Under the pieces are notes generated by a model, which had not been told where the DNA came from, searched no databases, and was given only the letters and a program-made list of their open reading frames with translations. Source: Hyphomicrobiales bacterium (GTDB lineage Bacteria; Pseudomonadota; Alphaproteobacteria; Rhizobiales; Rhizobiaceae). Taken from it: DNA of 34,931 nt. This document shows positions 1 through 7,568 of this stretch, piece by piece (position 1 is the first letter of the stretch; each line of letters opens with the position of its first letter). The stretch is taken from the NCBI GenBank assembly GCA_900465685.1, contig UEGR01000019.1, forward strand, positions 1-34,931. The letters run 5' to 3'. A program made the translations under genes and the position numbers.

Positions 1-350
1 ATACCGTACCAGTTATCTATTTATAATATTTTCCTTGTGATTGCCTGCTATATATCTACCTTGGTAGAGTACCTGTATTGCTACTGTGTTGAGTTATATA
101 TTGTGTACATAGGTATGTATTCTATATCTTAATTATTTATATGACCATCGGTAGGGTAGGGTAGGGTAGGGTAGGGTAGGACGGGGGGGGCGGTTCCGGT
201 TAGACTGATACACCATTTTAGGCATACCAGTTCCGGTTACTTGTATCTTATAGCGTCCGGTATTCGGCAGTGGCTCGATTGATCGGGTGTTATCTATCTT
301 ATCTTATACCGTCCGGAATTGATTGTTTCGGGGTTGCCGTCCAGCGCTTC
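1..350. other. AT-rich non-coding left edge with short direct repeats
   Basis: No convincing gene lies here. The stretch is AT-rich for the first 150 bases, then holds the GGTAG tandem array and a G8 run (182-190 area). Two copies of GTTCCGGTTA (193-202 and 230-239) and two near-identical 20-base blocks (245-264 and 301-320, sharing ATCTTATA, CGTCCGG and ATT) follow. The direct repeats could be binding sites for the neighbouring recombinase or another DNA-binding protein, but nothing shows which. The composition contrasts with the GC-rich genes from 3,460 onward. Confidence 0.5.
150..180. repeat. (GGTAG)6 telomere-like tandem repeat
   Basis: Six head-to-tail copies of the pentamer GGTAG plus one further G give five GGG runs separated only by TA, followed by a run of eight G at 183-190. 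Such a strand could fold as an intramolecular G-quadruplex. The array is short, so slipped-strand expansion could explain it. It is not a CRISPR array, because there are no spacers. Confidence 0.85.
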
Positions 351-986
351 TCACATATTCCACTTGGACAGAGCCGCTTCGGCTGCGGCTGGGTCGGTCC
401 TGATCCTAAGAATAGTCTGCCGGGTTAATCCGGTTGCCTTGGCAACCTGCGACGCGCCATTGCCAATTGAGAGCATATCCACGACCTGTTGGAAGGTTTT
501 CCGATCATAGCTAGGCTTCTTTCCGGGGTAGAGTTTGGGGTTACCCTTTTTTGCCTCTATTCCGGCCCGCTGAGCGGCTTTCGTAACTTCCGCCTGAGCT
601 TGCGCTGATGCGGCCATGAAGGCGATCAGCGCGTCTCTAACGGCTTGCTGCATGGGGTCGGTTGTAGCTCCATCGAATGTCATACTGTTGATGACAGTCT
701 TGACGATCACGCCCTGCCGCATGAAGTGCCTGACGGTATCGGTCACGTCCTGATAATTGCGGCCTAGGCGATCCACCCAACGTACAACTAGCGTATCACC
801 GTGACGTAGTTTGTCGTACAGCCTCTTGCCCTCTGGTCTGTCAAGTAGCTTCGTACTGACGCCTGACACGCCATGATCGGCAATGACTTCGTCGATGGAA
901 AATCCGGCGGCTTCAGCTTGCGTCCGTTGATGGTCAAGCGTTTGATCAATGGTTGATACGCGAGCGTACAGCACAGTCTTGGACAT
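351..986 (-). CDS. Small serine recombinase / resolvase-invertase family protein
   Basis: A 211-residue small serine recombinase. The N-terminal catalytic domain shows YARVST with the nucleophile at Ser11 and Arg9 beside it, and the family motif VDRLGRN (Asp72, Arg73, Arg76). A short C-terminal helix-turn-helix lies at about residues 173-200 (ASQVAKATGLTRQTILRIR). Length and order fit the Tn3-resolvase/DNA-invertase group, not the large serine integrases. The start has an AGGA ribosome site seven to eight bases upstream. Upstream DNA (1,027-1,110) holds paired ATGTACGT-type motifs that may be its binding site. Whether it resolves cointegrates, inverts DNA or serves a genomic island is not visible. 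No partner transposase is in the window, so the element may continue to the left. Confidence 0.9.
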   Translation of the reverse strand: MSKTVLYARVSTIDQTLDHQRTQAEAAGFSIDEVIADHGVSGVSTKLLDRPEGKRLYDKLRHGDTLVVRWVDRLGRNYQDVTDTVRHFMRQGVIVKTVINSMTFDGATTDPMQQAVRDALIAFMAASAQAQAEVTKAAQRAGIEAKKGNPKLYPGKKPSYDRKTFQQVVDMLSIGNGASQVAKATGLTRQTILRIRTDPAAAEAALSKWNM

Positions 987-1026
987 GGCTTATTCCTATC
1001 CGTTAGGGTTATGTCCATTAAAATGC

Positions 1027-1110
1027 ATGTACGTTGATTGAAGTCAACCCTTACGTACATCTATTCGTCCATTGTTCAGGATGTACGTAGAGGTATACCC
1101 TATTGTACGA
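1027..1110. promoter_or_regulatory. Possible res site / operator of the serine recombinase
   Basis: An ATGTACGT box at 1027-1034 is mirrored exactly by ACGTACAT at 1053-1060, with an inner GTTGA/TCAAC pair between them. A third ATGTACGT lies at 1081-1088 and a related TTGTACGA at 1103-1110, symmetric about the palindrome GGTATACC (1092-1099). Two dyads of about 30-34 bp just upstream of a resolvase gene is the usual res layout, and a central AT dinucleotide would suit a crossover point. This is inferred from position and symmetry only. Confidence 0.45.
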
Positions 1111-1212
1111 AGGATTGGATACCTTATGTCGTGATGTGCGCGCATACTCTGTATCGTAATGTTGGGCTTAAAAGCGTTCTGCTCATTCCGAACGCCGCAT
1201 GATAACAACCCG

Positions 1213-1254
1213 CGTGGGGAAATCGAGCATTGTAGGGATTAAGGTAATCCCACG
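1213..1254. other. Nested hairpin: GGGATTA-AGG-TAATCCC inside CGTGGG/CCCACG
   Basis: A perfect 7-bp stem (1235-1241 with 1245-1251, loop AGG) overlaps a second possible pairing of CGTGGG (1213-1218) with CCCACG (1249-1254). The two pairings compete for the same CCC. No T-run follows, so it is a poor intrinsic terminator. It lies in the 565-base gap between the recombinase and the DGQHR gene, where no other gene is seen. Confidence 0.4.
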
Positions 1255-1441
1255 AAATTGCAGGTCGGGTTTGAAATTTCGCTGCCATTTGAATGTCCTT
1301 CTAAGGCTCAGAAGCCATACTTTATGAAGGATCACTTTTCATGGGGGCAGGCCAGGTTCGCAATGGTGTTAGCGAATCTGAAGTCATTTGCCCGATCATA
1401 TGTTTTCGTAAATAGGAATATAATTTTTGGAAAAATAATTA

Positions 1442-1481
1442 CCCATGGTGAATTATAGATTGATTTACAATTCACCATGGG
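1442..1481. promoter_or_regulatory. Perfect 13-bp inverted repeat before the DGQHR gene, probable operator
   Basis: The arm CCCATGGTGAATT (1442-1454) is repeated exactly in reverse complement at 1469-1481, separated by 14 AT-rich bases. A TATAGA element (1454-1459) resembling a -10 box falls inside the dyad, so a protein on both arms would block it. A third CCATGG lies at 1498-1503. The dyad is 70 bases upstream of the chosen start of the DGQHR gene. Salmonella DndB is known to bind a palindrome in its own promoter region, so self-regulation is a reasonable inference. Confidence 0.6.
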
Positions 1482-1551
1482 GCATAGTTCTTGTGCGCCA
1501 TGGGATAAACGTCCAAGCTTGCTCCCAGTGCTAACCAAGAAAGGAAGTAAA

Positions 1552-3009
1552 ATGTACCCTAAGAATGGCTCTTTGCCTACGCCTCTCCAAACTCCTCAAG
1601 AACTAGACTCCCTCGACATTTTGTCAGACGCTGGAGACGTCAACGAGACGCCCTTCAACGTTTTCATCGGACACAATCTGGGACATCGCGTCTTCACGAT
1701 GTCTGTTCCGTTTCGGAAATTCTACGACATTTCAGACGTTGCTAATGACCGCGAGAGTGGCCCGGTAGCACAGCGGGCTCTCGATGAGGGACATGCGAAA
1801 AAGCTTGCTGTTTATATGGTTAAAGGTCTGGTGTCTGCTGCTAAGATGCGGCGTATTGCATTGGGCAAAGAGGTGCCTGAGAGCTTCGACCATGTGCTTC
1901 GCTTGTTGGGCGAGCAGCCCTATTTCTCTCTCCAGCCAATTGTTTGCAACATAAGGAATGTGCCTCCTGGCGGAAACGGGGCCGGTGGTATTCGCGGAGT
2001 TCGTTTGGAGACGACCGGTGGAGAAACGGCAGGATTTAAGGTGTTTCTGTCTGAGAAGCATATTTTGTGGGTTGTTGACGGTCAGCACCGCCGATATGCC
2101 GCCGATCTTGCTATGACGTTTCTAGAGGTTGTTCGGCAGACAGGGAAATACCCGGGCAAAGGAGCTGTGTTGTTTGCAGAAAAAGGCAAGCCAGTCAGCG
2201 AAGCTGAAATGCAAGTGTGGAATGAGACCTACGAGGCCGCTCGTGCTTACGCAACGATAACTGTGGAAGTGCATTTGGGTCTCGACATTGATCAGGAACG
2301 TCAGCTTTTCCACGATCTCAATCGTTTAGGAAAAAAAGTCGATGCTTCGTTGGCTTTTCAGTTTGATGGCTCCAACCCTGTAACGCTTTTCATTAAGCAT
2401 AAGTTATCCGATGATCTCGGTATCCGTCTTATCGATAGTGAAATTAAGGATTGGTCCGAGGATACTGGCGCTCTAGTGTTGAAGGACGTTGTTGCTATTA
2501 ACGCGACAGCATTCCTTAACAAGGCCAACATTGCTGGAGCAACACCAGCAATTATAGAGCCTCGCGAGAATACTGTACTCGATCTTTGGGGCCATATTTT
2601 ACAAATCCCGGGGCTTGGACAGGATAAGGCGAAGGAGAACACAGTCGCAGCGCAGCCGGTCGTTCTCAAGGCCCTTGCAAAGATTACTTATGATCTCAAT
2701 TTTAACAATAGACGCCCGGAAAACTCGGCTGACTTGTACAAGAGATTTCTCGAGAGTATTTCCGACATCGATTTTTCTCATGCAAATCCGATGTGGCGCT
2801 ATTATGAAATGACGGATGCAGAGCGTCTTGACGCGGGCCTTGAAGGATTGGCGGCTTATCTCCCCGACGACACGGGTTCGGCAAACCGTGACATTGGGGC
2901 CTATCAAGCTGGACATTTTCGATTTGGTGCGAAACACAACGACATCTACCCCATTCTTGCCGACATGATCCGATGGAAGGCGGGCTTGCCTAGCCGCAGA
3001 GAGGCGTAA
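1552..3009 (+). CDS. DGQHR-domain protein, DndB-like
   Basis: A 485-residue protein of the DGQHR/DndB superfamily. The diagnostic DGQHR motif is at residues 176-180 (WVVDGQHRRYAAD), and the family's second motif DLNRLGKK follows at 255-262. In DNA phosphorothioation systems DndB is a regulator of the dndCDE genes, and other DGQHR proteins occur alone in mobile DNA with unknown roles. No dndC, dndD or dndE is present here, so this copy is an orphan within the window. The start at 1552 is preferred over an upstream ATG at 1477 because AAGGAAG sits five bases before it and the upstream ATG lies inside the inverted repeat. Codon use is AT-richer than in the genes from 3,460 on, suggesting recent transfer. 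It could serve defence, or repress a system located elsewhere. Confidence 0.8.
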   Translation: MYPKNGSLPTPLQTPQELDSLDILSDAGDVNETPFNVFIGHNLGHRVFTMSVPFRKFYDISDVANDRESGPVAQRALDEGHAKKLAVYMVKGLVSAAKMRRIALGKEVPESFDHVLRLLGEQPYFSLQPIVCNIRNVPPGGNGAGGIRGVRLETTGGETAGFKVFLSEKHILWVVDGQHRRYAADLAMTFLEVVRQTGKYPGKGAVLFAEKGKPVSEAEMQVWNETYEAARAYATITVEVHLGLDIDQERQLFHDLNRLGKKVDASLAFQFDGSNPVTLFIKHKLSDDLGIRLIDSEIKDWSEDTGALVLKDVVAINATAFLNKANIAGATPAIIEPRENTVLDLWGHILQIPGLGQDKAKENTVAAQPVVLKALAKITYDLNFNNRRPENSADLYKRFLESISDIDFSHANPMWRYYEMTDAERLDAGLEGLAAYLPDDTGSANRDIGAYQAGHFRFGAKHNDIYPILADMIRWKAGLPSRREA

Positions 3010-3095
3010 TTCTGAAATTTGTAGAAGCAGCCGGTGATGTACAGCCACTTATAATAGTTGCGTAGCTCGCTTCGTCGTGCAACATCAAGAAACAA

Positions 3096-3117
3096 AAGGG
3101 GGGCATCGTGCCCCCTT
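3096..3117. terminator. GC-rich hairpin after the DGQHR gene
   Basis: GGGGGCA (3099-3105) pairs with TGCCCCC (3109-3115) around a three-base loop, with AA/TT flanks extending the stem. Only two Ts follow, so termination would be weak. It is about 90 bases past the stop codon of the DGQHR gene and is the first of three hairpins in this gap. Confidence 0.5.
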
Positions 3118-3155
3118 GCCATCCCTGAAAGTTCGATTTCTAAGGCTTTCAAGCG

Positions 3156-3184
3156 ATGGTGGGCGCTCCCTCCGGGCCCACCAT
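3156..3184. terminator. Second hairpin, 9-bp perfect stem
   Basis: ATGGTGGGC (3156-3164) pairs exactly with GCCCACCAT (3176-3184) around an 11-base loop, followed by the T-rich stretch TTCCTTT. It could terminate transcripts from the DGQHR side. Its closeness to two other hairpins also allows a structured non-coding RNA. Confidence 0.5.
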
Positions 3185-3212
3185 TTCCTTTAAAAGCAAA
3201 GACTTGCAAAAC

Positions 3213-3233
3213 AGCCTTCGTGTTTCGAAGGCT
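3213..3233. other. Third hairpin, AGCCTTCG / CGAAGGCT
   Basis: A perfect 8-bp stem (3213-3220 with 3226-3233) with a five-base loop and no T-run behind it. From here to 3,462 there is no gene. The last 100 bases are AT-rich and probably carry the promoter of the next gene. Confidence 0.45.
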
Positions 3234-3462
3234 GGGCTTCTTGCCGTCTGCGCTTGTCCAAACCTCAGCGCGTCCATCATTCTTGGATCATATCCGCGGC
3301 CCGCTCTGCCGGGTTGATTTCGCAACGGTTGGCCGTGCGCGAATGGCGGATTAGCCGCTTCAAATTTTCAACAAATTTTTAGGTGTTTGTTAAGGAAATA
3401 GTAACGCAATGTTATAATTTTTAAATATGCGTGATTTTGTAATATTATGGAGGTTTTGGGCG

Positions 3463-3957
3463 ATGAGGAAAAATGCAACCACCGTTGCGTTAGCGCTGGC
3501 AGGGTTGGTGGCGAGTTCTCTCGTGGCTACGGCAAAGACGAATTATATCGGAGAATTCAGGGACTGGGGTGTTTATCAAAACACTGATCTTCCCGGTAAC
3601 AAATGCTATGCTTTGACGGTTCCGATTAAATTTCATCCCGTAGATGTCAGGCACGGCGATAATTTCATTATTATTTCCAAGTCGAGTGGACAGTACAGCC
3701 CACAGCTCGTCATGGGCTATGATCTCAAGTCAGACAAGGCCGTGAATGTCATGGTGGATGGCACGGCCTTTCCGTTCTTCAGCGAAGGTAATCGCGCCTG
3801 GGCGGAGAATGTCGCTGATGAAACGCGGATCATGCGGGCAATGCGTGCGGGCAAGACACTCAATGTGCAGGCGGTTTCAGCGCGTGGCACGCAGACGCGC
3901 TACACCTTCTCGCTGATTGGGCTGTCAGCGTCGCTCCAGCGCGTGGATGGCTGCTGA
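3463..3957 (+). CDS. Exported protein of the invasion-associated locus B (IalB) type
   Basis: A 164-residue secreted protein. Residues 1-24 form a signal peptide (MRKNATTVALALAG, then a hydrophobic core) with a plausible cleavage site after ATA. The mature part opens with IGEFRDWGVY and contains two cysteines (in NKCYAL and at the C-terminal VDGC), matching IalB-like periplasmic proteins of Bartonella, Brucella and other Hyphomicrobiales. The molecular function of this family is not known in detail, although IalB is linked to host-cell entry in Bartonella. The start at 3463 is chosen because TGGAGG lies nine bases before it and it gives a normal signal peptide; the upstream ATG at 3427 would add twelve residues. 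The gene converges on the hydrolase behind it. Confidence 0.7.
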   Translation: MRKNATTVALALAGLVASSLVATAKTNYIGEFRDWGVYQNTDLPGNKCYALTVPIKFHPVDVRHGDNFIIISKSSGQYSPQLVMGYDLKSDKAVNVMVDGTAFPFFSEGNRAWAENVADETRIMRAMRAGKTLNVQAVSARGTQTRYTFSLIGLSASLQRVDGC

Positions 3958-3975
3958 CACAGCCTCCAGAATGAA

Positions 3976-3997
3976 AGACCCCGCCATGGCGGGGTCT
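3976..3997. terminator. Perfect 22-base palindrome between convergent genes
   Basis: The sequence is its own reverse complement over 22 bases, with arms AGACCCCGCC and GGCGGGGTCT meeting at ATGGC. It sits between the stop codons of the IalB-like gene and the hydrolase, 15 bases from the latter, where a bidirectional terminator is expected. There is no strong T-run on either side. Confidence 0.6.
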
Positions 3998-4011
3998 GGT
4001 GTTCTGTCGTA

Positions 4012-5079
4012 TCAGAGGCCGAGGAACGTGAACGGTTCGGTTTCCTTGAACTGGTCATTGACCATGCCGGAAAACGTGTTGGTCTGGTCGGGGCCGAGAT
4101 CGAGCTTCTTCACCTTGCCGGTTTCGGGTGAAAAATCGATCTTGTTCAGATCCATCCAGAATGTATTCGGCGTCAGCGCGGATTCGAAGAAATAGAGCTT
4201 GCGCTTGTGGTCGGCCACGGTGCGCCAGCGGGTCGATGAAATATTGGGCTGATCGGGTGTGCTGATGCCGAACGGCACCGAGACATTGCGAATCACGCTG
4301 AACACGCTGGCAATGGTCTTCACCGGATCTTCCGTTTTCGGAATGGCATCGACGTAGAACGACGCCCGGGCAAAGCGGTCAGCGGCGCGATTGGTGCCCG
4401 GCAGCATGACCGTTCCGCCGATATCTTTCCAATAGGCGTTCAGCGCAAGCTGTTGATCGAAAGTGGGCGAATTGGTCATCACCGGATATTGCTTGCCGTG
4501 ATGGATGACCTGCTTGCCATCGATATACTCAATGATGGCGCTGTCGCCGCTGGAATCGGACATGGCGAGATGCAGCGTGGCGAGGCGATCTTCCCCCGGC
4601 ACCTTGTCGGTCACGACATTGAACGGATTGTCGCTCAGCGCTTTGACGGCTTCGTCGACGGTCGCGAAATTGTCGAGCACATATTGCGCCCAGGCGGCAA
4701 TGCTCAGGCTTGGGTGCTTTTCATCGAAGGGCGGATATTCCGATTCCACCAACCAGAGCACGCTTGCCGAAAGTCCGGCTTCGTTGAGGCCGTCCGTGGT
4801 CGAAATATCGTAGCCGGAGGCGATGACGCTGCCATATTTGGATTGCCACTGAGCGGAATTCGGTCCCGCTTCGCCGGAGCGCTTCATGCCACGCGGGAAA
4901 ATCCACAGATTGGTTGCCACGTCGACTTTCCAGTCCATGGAACGAGCCGTGATAATCTGGTCATTGGCGCCATGATAGACGAGGCGCGTACAGGCCTCGG
5001 CGACAGGAGCAGCAATCATGCTGCCTGCTACCAGCATTGCCGTGCAAGTAGCAGCAAAAGAACGTATCAATATCGTCAT
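4012..5079 (-). CDS. Choloylglycine hydrolase family protein (linear amide C-N hydrolase), exported
   Basis: A 355-residue Ntn-type hydrolase of the family containing bile salt hydrolases and penicillin V acylases. A signal peptide ends at VAEA, so cleavage would expose Cys30 (CTRLVY) as the N-terminal nucleophile. The other expected active-site residues are visible: Arg46 and Asp49 (ITARSMDW), Asn203 (VMTNSP) and Arg284 (STRWRT). Such enzymes cut amide bonds in conjugated bile salts, penicillin V or acyl-homoserine lactones. The sequence does not say which is the substrate, but the export signal places it in the periplasm. Brucella has a related enzyme tied to bile resistance and infection. 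The start is supported by AGGGG six bases upstream. Confidence 0.88.
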   Translation of the reverse strand: MTILIRSFAATCTAMLVAGSMIAAPVAEACTRLVYHGANDQIITARSMDWKVDVATNLWIFPRGMKRSGEAGPNSAQWQSKYGSVIASGYDISTTDGLNEAGLSASVLWLVESEYPPFDEKHPSLSIAAWAQYVLDNFATVDEAVKALSDNPFNVVTDKVPGEDRLATLHLAMSDSSGDSAIIEYIDGKQVIHHGKQYPVMTNSPTFDQQLALNAYWKDIGGTVMLPGTNRAADRFARASFYVDAIPKTEDPVKTIASVFSVIRNVSVPFGISTPDQPNISSTRWRTVADHKRKLYFFESALTPNTFWMDLNKIDFSPETGKVKKLDLGPDQTNTFSGMVNDQFKETEPFTFLGL

Positions 5080-5207
5080 GGATGCCCCTTTTGTGACTTC
5101 GTTTCAATGCAGGATCGGAACGGATCGGCGTGCAACGCCCCGTAGCGCGATATAGGGCAAAGGGTGGCGAAGAAAAGCGTAGGCGCTGCCGCTTTCCGTC
5201 CTGTGAA

Positions 5208-5480
5208 CTAGTGATGACCTGTATTACCGTCGGGCTTGCGATTGGCACCCAGAAGGATGACTTCCAGAAGCCACGGTTTCTTTTCGATGACCTCTGACAG
5301 ATCGTTGGCGTCAATGGAAAAACCGGCTTCCTTGAGCATCGTGTCTGCGGCTGCGCCTGAACCGTTCGTCTCGTCGAGGGACAGATGATGCGCGCGGCGC
5401 AACAGCATTTCCGCCGGTGTAAAGCCGCCTTCTGCGAGGCTCTTTTCTATCCGACGTTGAAGCTCTTCTGGAAGAAGCAT
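5208..5480 (-). CDS. Small hypothetical protein, 90 residues
   Basis: I do not recognise a family. The protein is soluble-looking, with helical charged segments (EELQRRIEKSLAEGG, LSEVIEKKPWLLEVILLG) and a His-rich end (GNTGHH). A GAGGA ribosome site lies about ten bases before the ATG. It follows the hydrolase's promoter region on the same strand and has no obvious partner. The composition is protein-like and no better frame exists on the other strand, but without comparison to relatives the call stays tentative. Confidence 0.5.
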   Translation of the reverse strand: MLLPEELQRRIEKSLAEGGFTPAEMLLRRAHHLSLDETNGSGAAADTMLKEAGFSIDANDLSEVIEKKPWLLEVILLGANRKPDGNTGHH

Positions 5481-5789
5481 AATGCAATGGTCCTCATCGA
5501 TATCTGGTGTTGTTCGAAGCTGCCAGCTTCAAGGGGACTTCCGCCCGACGCCCCGCCCATCACTATAGATAGGCCTATTGAACAATTTGAGAATATGAAA
5601 AGCGAAATCGCCGGGTCGCTTTCCGCAGAATGCCTTTCCAAACCTATGAACAAAATTTTGCCGTTGTTTCCCTTGTTTGGGGATTTGACGGCCCTTACAT
5701 AGGGTTAAAGCCTGAACGGGGAACGGCGTCGCTTCTGTAGACGTCGAGGAGAGGGCTTCGTTGAGAGTTGAACAATTTAACGGTTTGCA
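5481..5789. other. 309-base gap with likely promoter of the DUF475 gene
   Basis: No gene seen. TTGTTT (5673-5678) and TACATA (5696-5701), 17 bases apart, make a plausible plus-strand promoter for the membrane protein starting at 5790. That would leave a leader of about 80 bases with GC-rich hairpin potential around 5,722-5,746. Some TerC/YkoY relatives have a manganese riboswitch, but its conserved loops are not recognisable here. Confidence 0.35.
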
Positions 5790-6857
5790 ATGGCCACCCT
5801 ACGTTATTTTACATGGCCCATGATTTTTACAGTCGTGGGTCTCGCGGCTGCCGTCTGGCTCGGATACGAGATGACAGGCACGTTCGGGGGAATGGTCTCC
5901 GTCTTCATCATTTGCGCCGTCCTGAGCGTCCTTGAGATATCGCTCTCATTCGACAATGCGATTGTGAATGCACGCATTCTGCGCGACATGAGCCCGAAAT
6001 GGCAGCATCGCTTCCTGACCTGGGGCATCGTCATCGCCGTTTTCGGCATGCGCATCATTTTCCCGCTGGCCATCGTTGCGGTCGCCATGTGGACCGACCC
6101 GATTTCAGCGCTCAAGCTCGCCATCTGGCATCCGAATGAATATGCCCGGGTCATCGCGGAATCTCATACGGGTATCGCGGCTTTCGGCGGCACGTTCCTG
6201 CTGATGGTGGGCATGAAATATTTCTTCGACGTCGAGAAGGATGTGCACTGGATCAAGGCAATCGAAAGCCGCATGTCCAAATTCGCGTCCGTGCAGGGCG
6301 TGGAAATCGGCGTTGCCATCGCGCTTATCCTGTTTTTCTCCTACCAGCTCGATGCGGTTCACTCGCATACGTTCCTTGTTGCGGGCCTGTTTGGTCTCCT
6401 GACCTTCCTGGCGGTCGAGGGGCTGGGTGAAGTGCTGGATGCCACGCAGGAGCAGATGGACATGGTTCATCGCGGGGGGCTGGGCGCGTTCATCTATCTG
6501 GAAGTGCTTGATGCAAGCTTCTCGTTCGACGGTGTTATCGGCGCTTTCGCGCTGACGACCAATCTCTTCATCATCGCAATCGGCCTTGGCATTGGCGCCT
6601 TTTATGTGCGCTCGCTCACCATCATGCTGGTTGAGCGCAAGACGCTTGGCCAATACCGTTATCTCGAACATGGCGCGTTCTACGCCATCATGGTTCTGGC
6701 GGTGGTCATGTATGTGCAGACGCTGGTTCACATACCGGAAGTCATTACCGGCCTGATCGGCGCGGTTTTGATCGGTCTCTCTTTCATGTCGTCGCTGCGC
6801 TATAACCGGCTTAATCCGCACTGGCAGGATGAAAGCGAAGAGGCCACGGGCCATTAA
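5790..6857 (+). CDS. DUF475 / TerC-family integral membrane protein
   Basis: A 355-residue inner-membrane protein with about nine hydrophobic segments. Two internally related motifs mark the TerC superfamily: EISLSFDNAIVNARIL near residue 50 and LDASFSFDGVIGAFALT near residue 240, each with an acidic residue inside a membrane helix. TerC-type proteins are linked to manganese or calcium export and to metal supply of exported proteins. DUF475 members are less studied, so metal-ion transport is an inference from the family. It is followed by a strong terminator, so it is probably transcribed alone. Confidence 0.85.
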   Translation: MATLRYFTWPMIFTVVGLAAAVWLGYEMTGTFGGMVSVFIICAVLSVLEISLSFDNAIVNARILRDMSPKWQHRFLTWGIVIAVFGMRIIFPLAIVAVAMWTDPISALKLAIWHPNEYARVIAESHTGIAAFGGTFLLMVGMKYFFDVEKDVHWIKAIESRMSKFASVQGVEIGVAIALILFFSYQLDAVHSHTFLVAGLFGLLTFLAVEGLGEVLDATQEQMDMVHRGGLGAFIYLEVLDASFSFDGVIGAFALTTNLFIIAIGLGIGAFYVRSLTIMLVERKTLGQYRYLEHGAFYAIMVLAVVMYVQTLVHIPEVITGLIGAVLIGLSFMSSLRYNRLNPHWQDESEEATGH

Positions 6858-6880
6858 GCTTCGATACCAATGATTGGAAT

Positions 6881-6904
6881 GGGCGGCTTCAAGCCGCCCT
6901 TTTA
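6881..6904 (+). terminator. Intrinsic terminator of the DUF475 gene
   Basis: GGGCGGC pairs with GCCGCCC around TTCAA and is followed by TTTTA. It begins 24 bases after the stop codon. This is a textbook intrinsic terminator. Confidence 0.9.
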
Positions 6905-7070
6905 GTTTGCGTTCCGGATCGGGCAGGGCAAGCCATGATCGTCGACCCGCTTGACCGAATCGCCAGAATTGATGAGCCTTGGCCGTGCGCTCTCTGCGCT
7001 TAACGTGCCGTGGCCATGCCCGGGGGAACCGTGAGGTCGGTCGGCTGCGGTCAAACTGAAGGGGACAATC

Positions 7071-7568
7071 ATGGTCGTTACCCGTTTGAGCAAGACCGCT
7101 TTCGTAGCGGCAATCGCTTTCTTCGCCACGCTGGTGGCCTTTGGCAACATCACCGATTACGGCACCAATTTCGCGTTTGTCCAGCATGTGCTGATGATGG
7201 ACACGATCTTTCCCGATGCATCGATCAAATATCGCGCCATCGACAATCCCACTCTGCATCACGCGGGTTACATTCTGATCATTGCTGCTGAAACGCTGAC
7301 CGCAATCCTGTGCTGGATTGGCGCCTTCGCGATGCTGGGGCGGCTGACGGATCGTGCTGCCAGCTTCAACCGCTCAAAGAAATGGGCCATTGCCGGGCTT
7401 TCACTCGGCTTTCTGGTCTGGCAGGTCGGCTTCATCTCGATGGGTGGCGAGTGGTTCGGCATGTGGATGTCACAGACGTGGAATGGCATTGAATCGGCCT
7501 TCCGCTTCTTCATCACCATCATTGCTGTACTGATCTATGTGGTCATGCCCGATGGAGAGCTAGAGTAA
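7071..7568 (+). CDS. DUF2165 family small integral membrane protein
   Basis: A 165-residue protein with four hydrophobic segments (about residues 8-26, 64-90, 104-122 and 142-160). The sequence FGNITDYGTNFAFVQHVLMMDT followed by the helix-rich remainder matches the DUF2165 family, whose function is unknown. GGGGA lies six to ten bases before the start. The stop codon overlaps the end of the convergent pncA gene by nine bases, so no terminator fits between them. Confidence 0.8.
   Translation: MVVTRLSKTAFVAAIAFFATLVAFGNITDYGTNFAFVQHVLMMDTIFPDASIKYRAIDNPTLHHAGYILIIAAETLTAILCWIGAFAMLGRLTDRAASFNRSKKWAIAGLSLGFLVWQVGFISMGGEWFGMWMSQTWNGIESAFRFFITIIAVLIYVVMPDGELE

Noticed and set aside
150..180. CRISPR array or iteron-type origin in the GGTAG repeats
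   Set aside because: The copies are contiguous pentamers without spacers, and no replication initiator gene or cas gene is nearby.
1258..1458. 66-codon plus-strand open frame before the DGQHR gene
   Set aside because: No ribosome site, ends inside the inverted repeat, and no family resemblance.
3058..3354. 98-codon plus-strand open frame in the gap after the DGQHR gene
   Set aside because: It runs through three hairpins, has no ribosome site and no recognisable sequence.
5702..5789. Possible manganese (yybP-ykoY) riboswitch before the DUF475 gene
   Set aside because: The conserved loop sequences of that riboswitch cannot be recognised; only generic GC-rich pairing is visible.
6105..7262. 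385-codon open frame opposite the DUF475 gene and across its terminator
   Set aside because: It crosses a strong terminator and two real genes on the other strand; its His/Arg/Gln-rich composition is typical of antisense frames.
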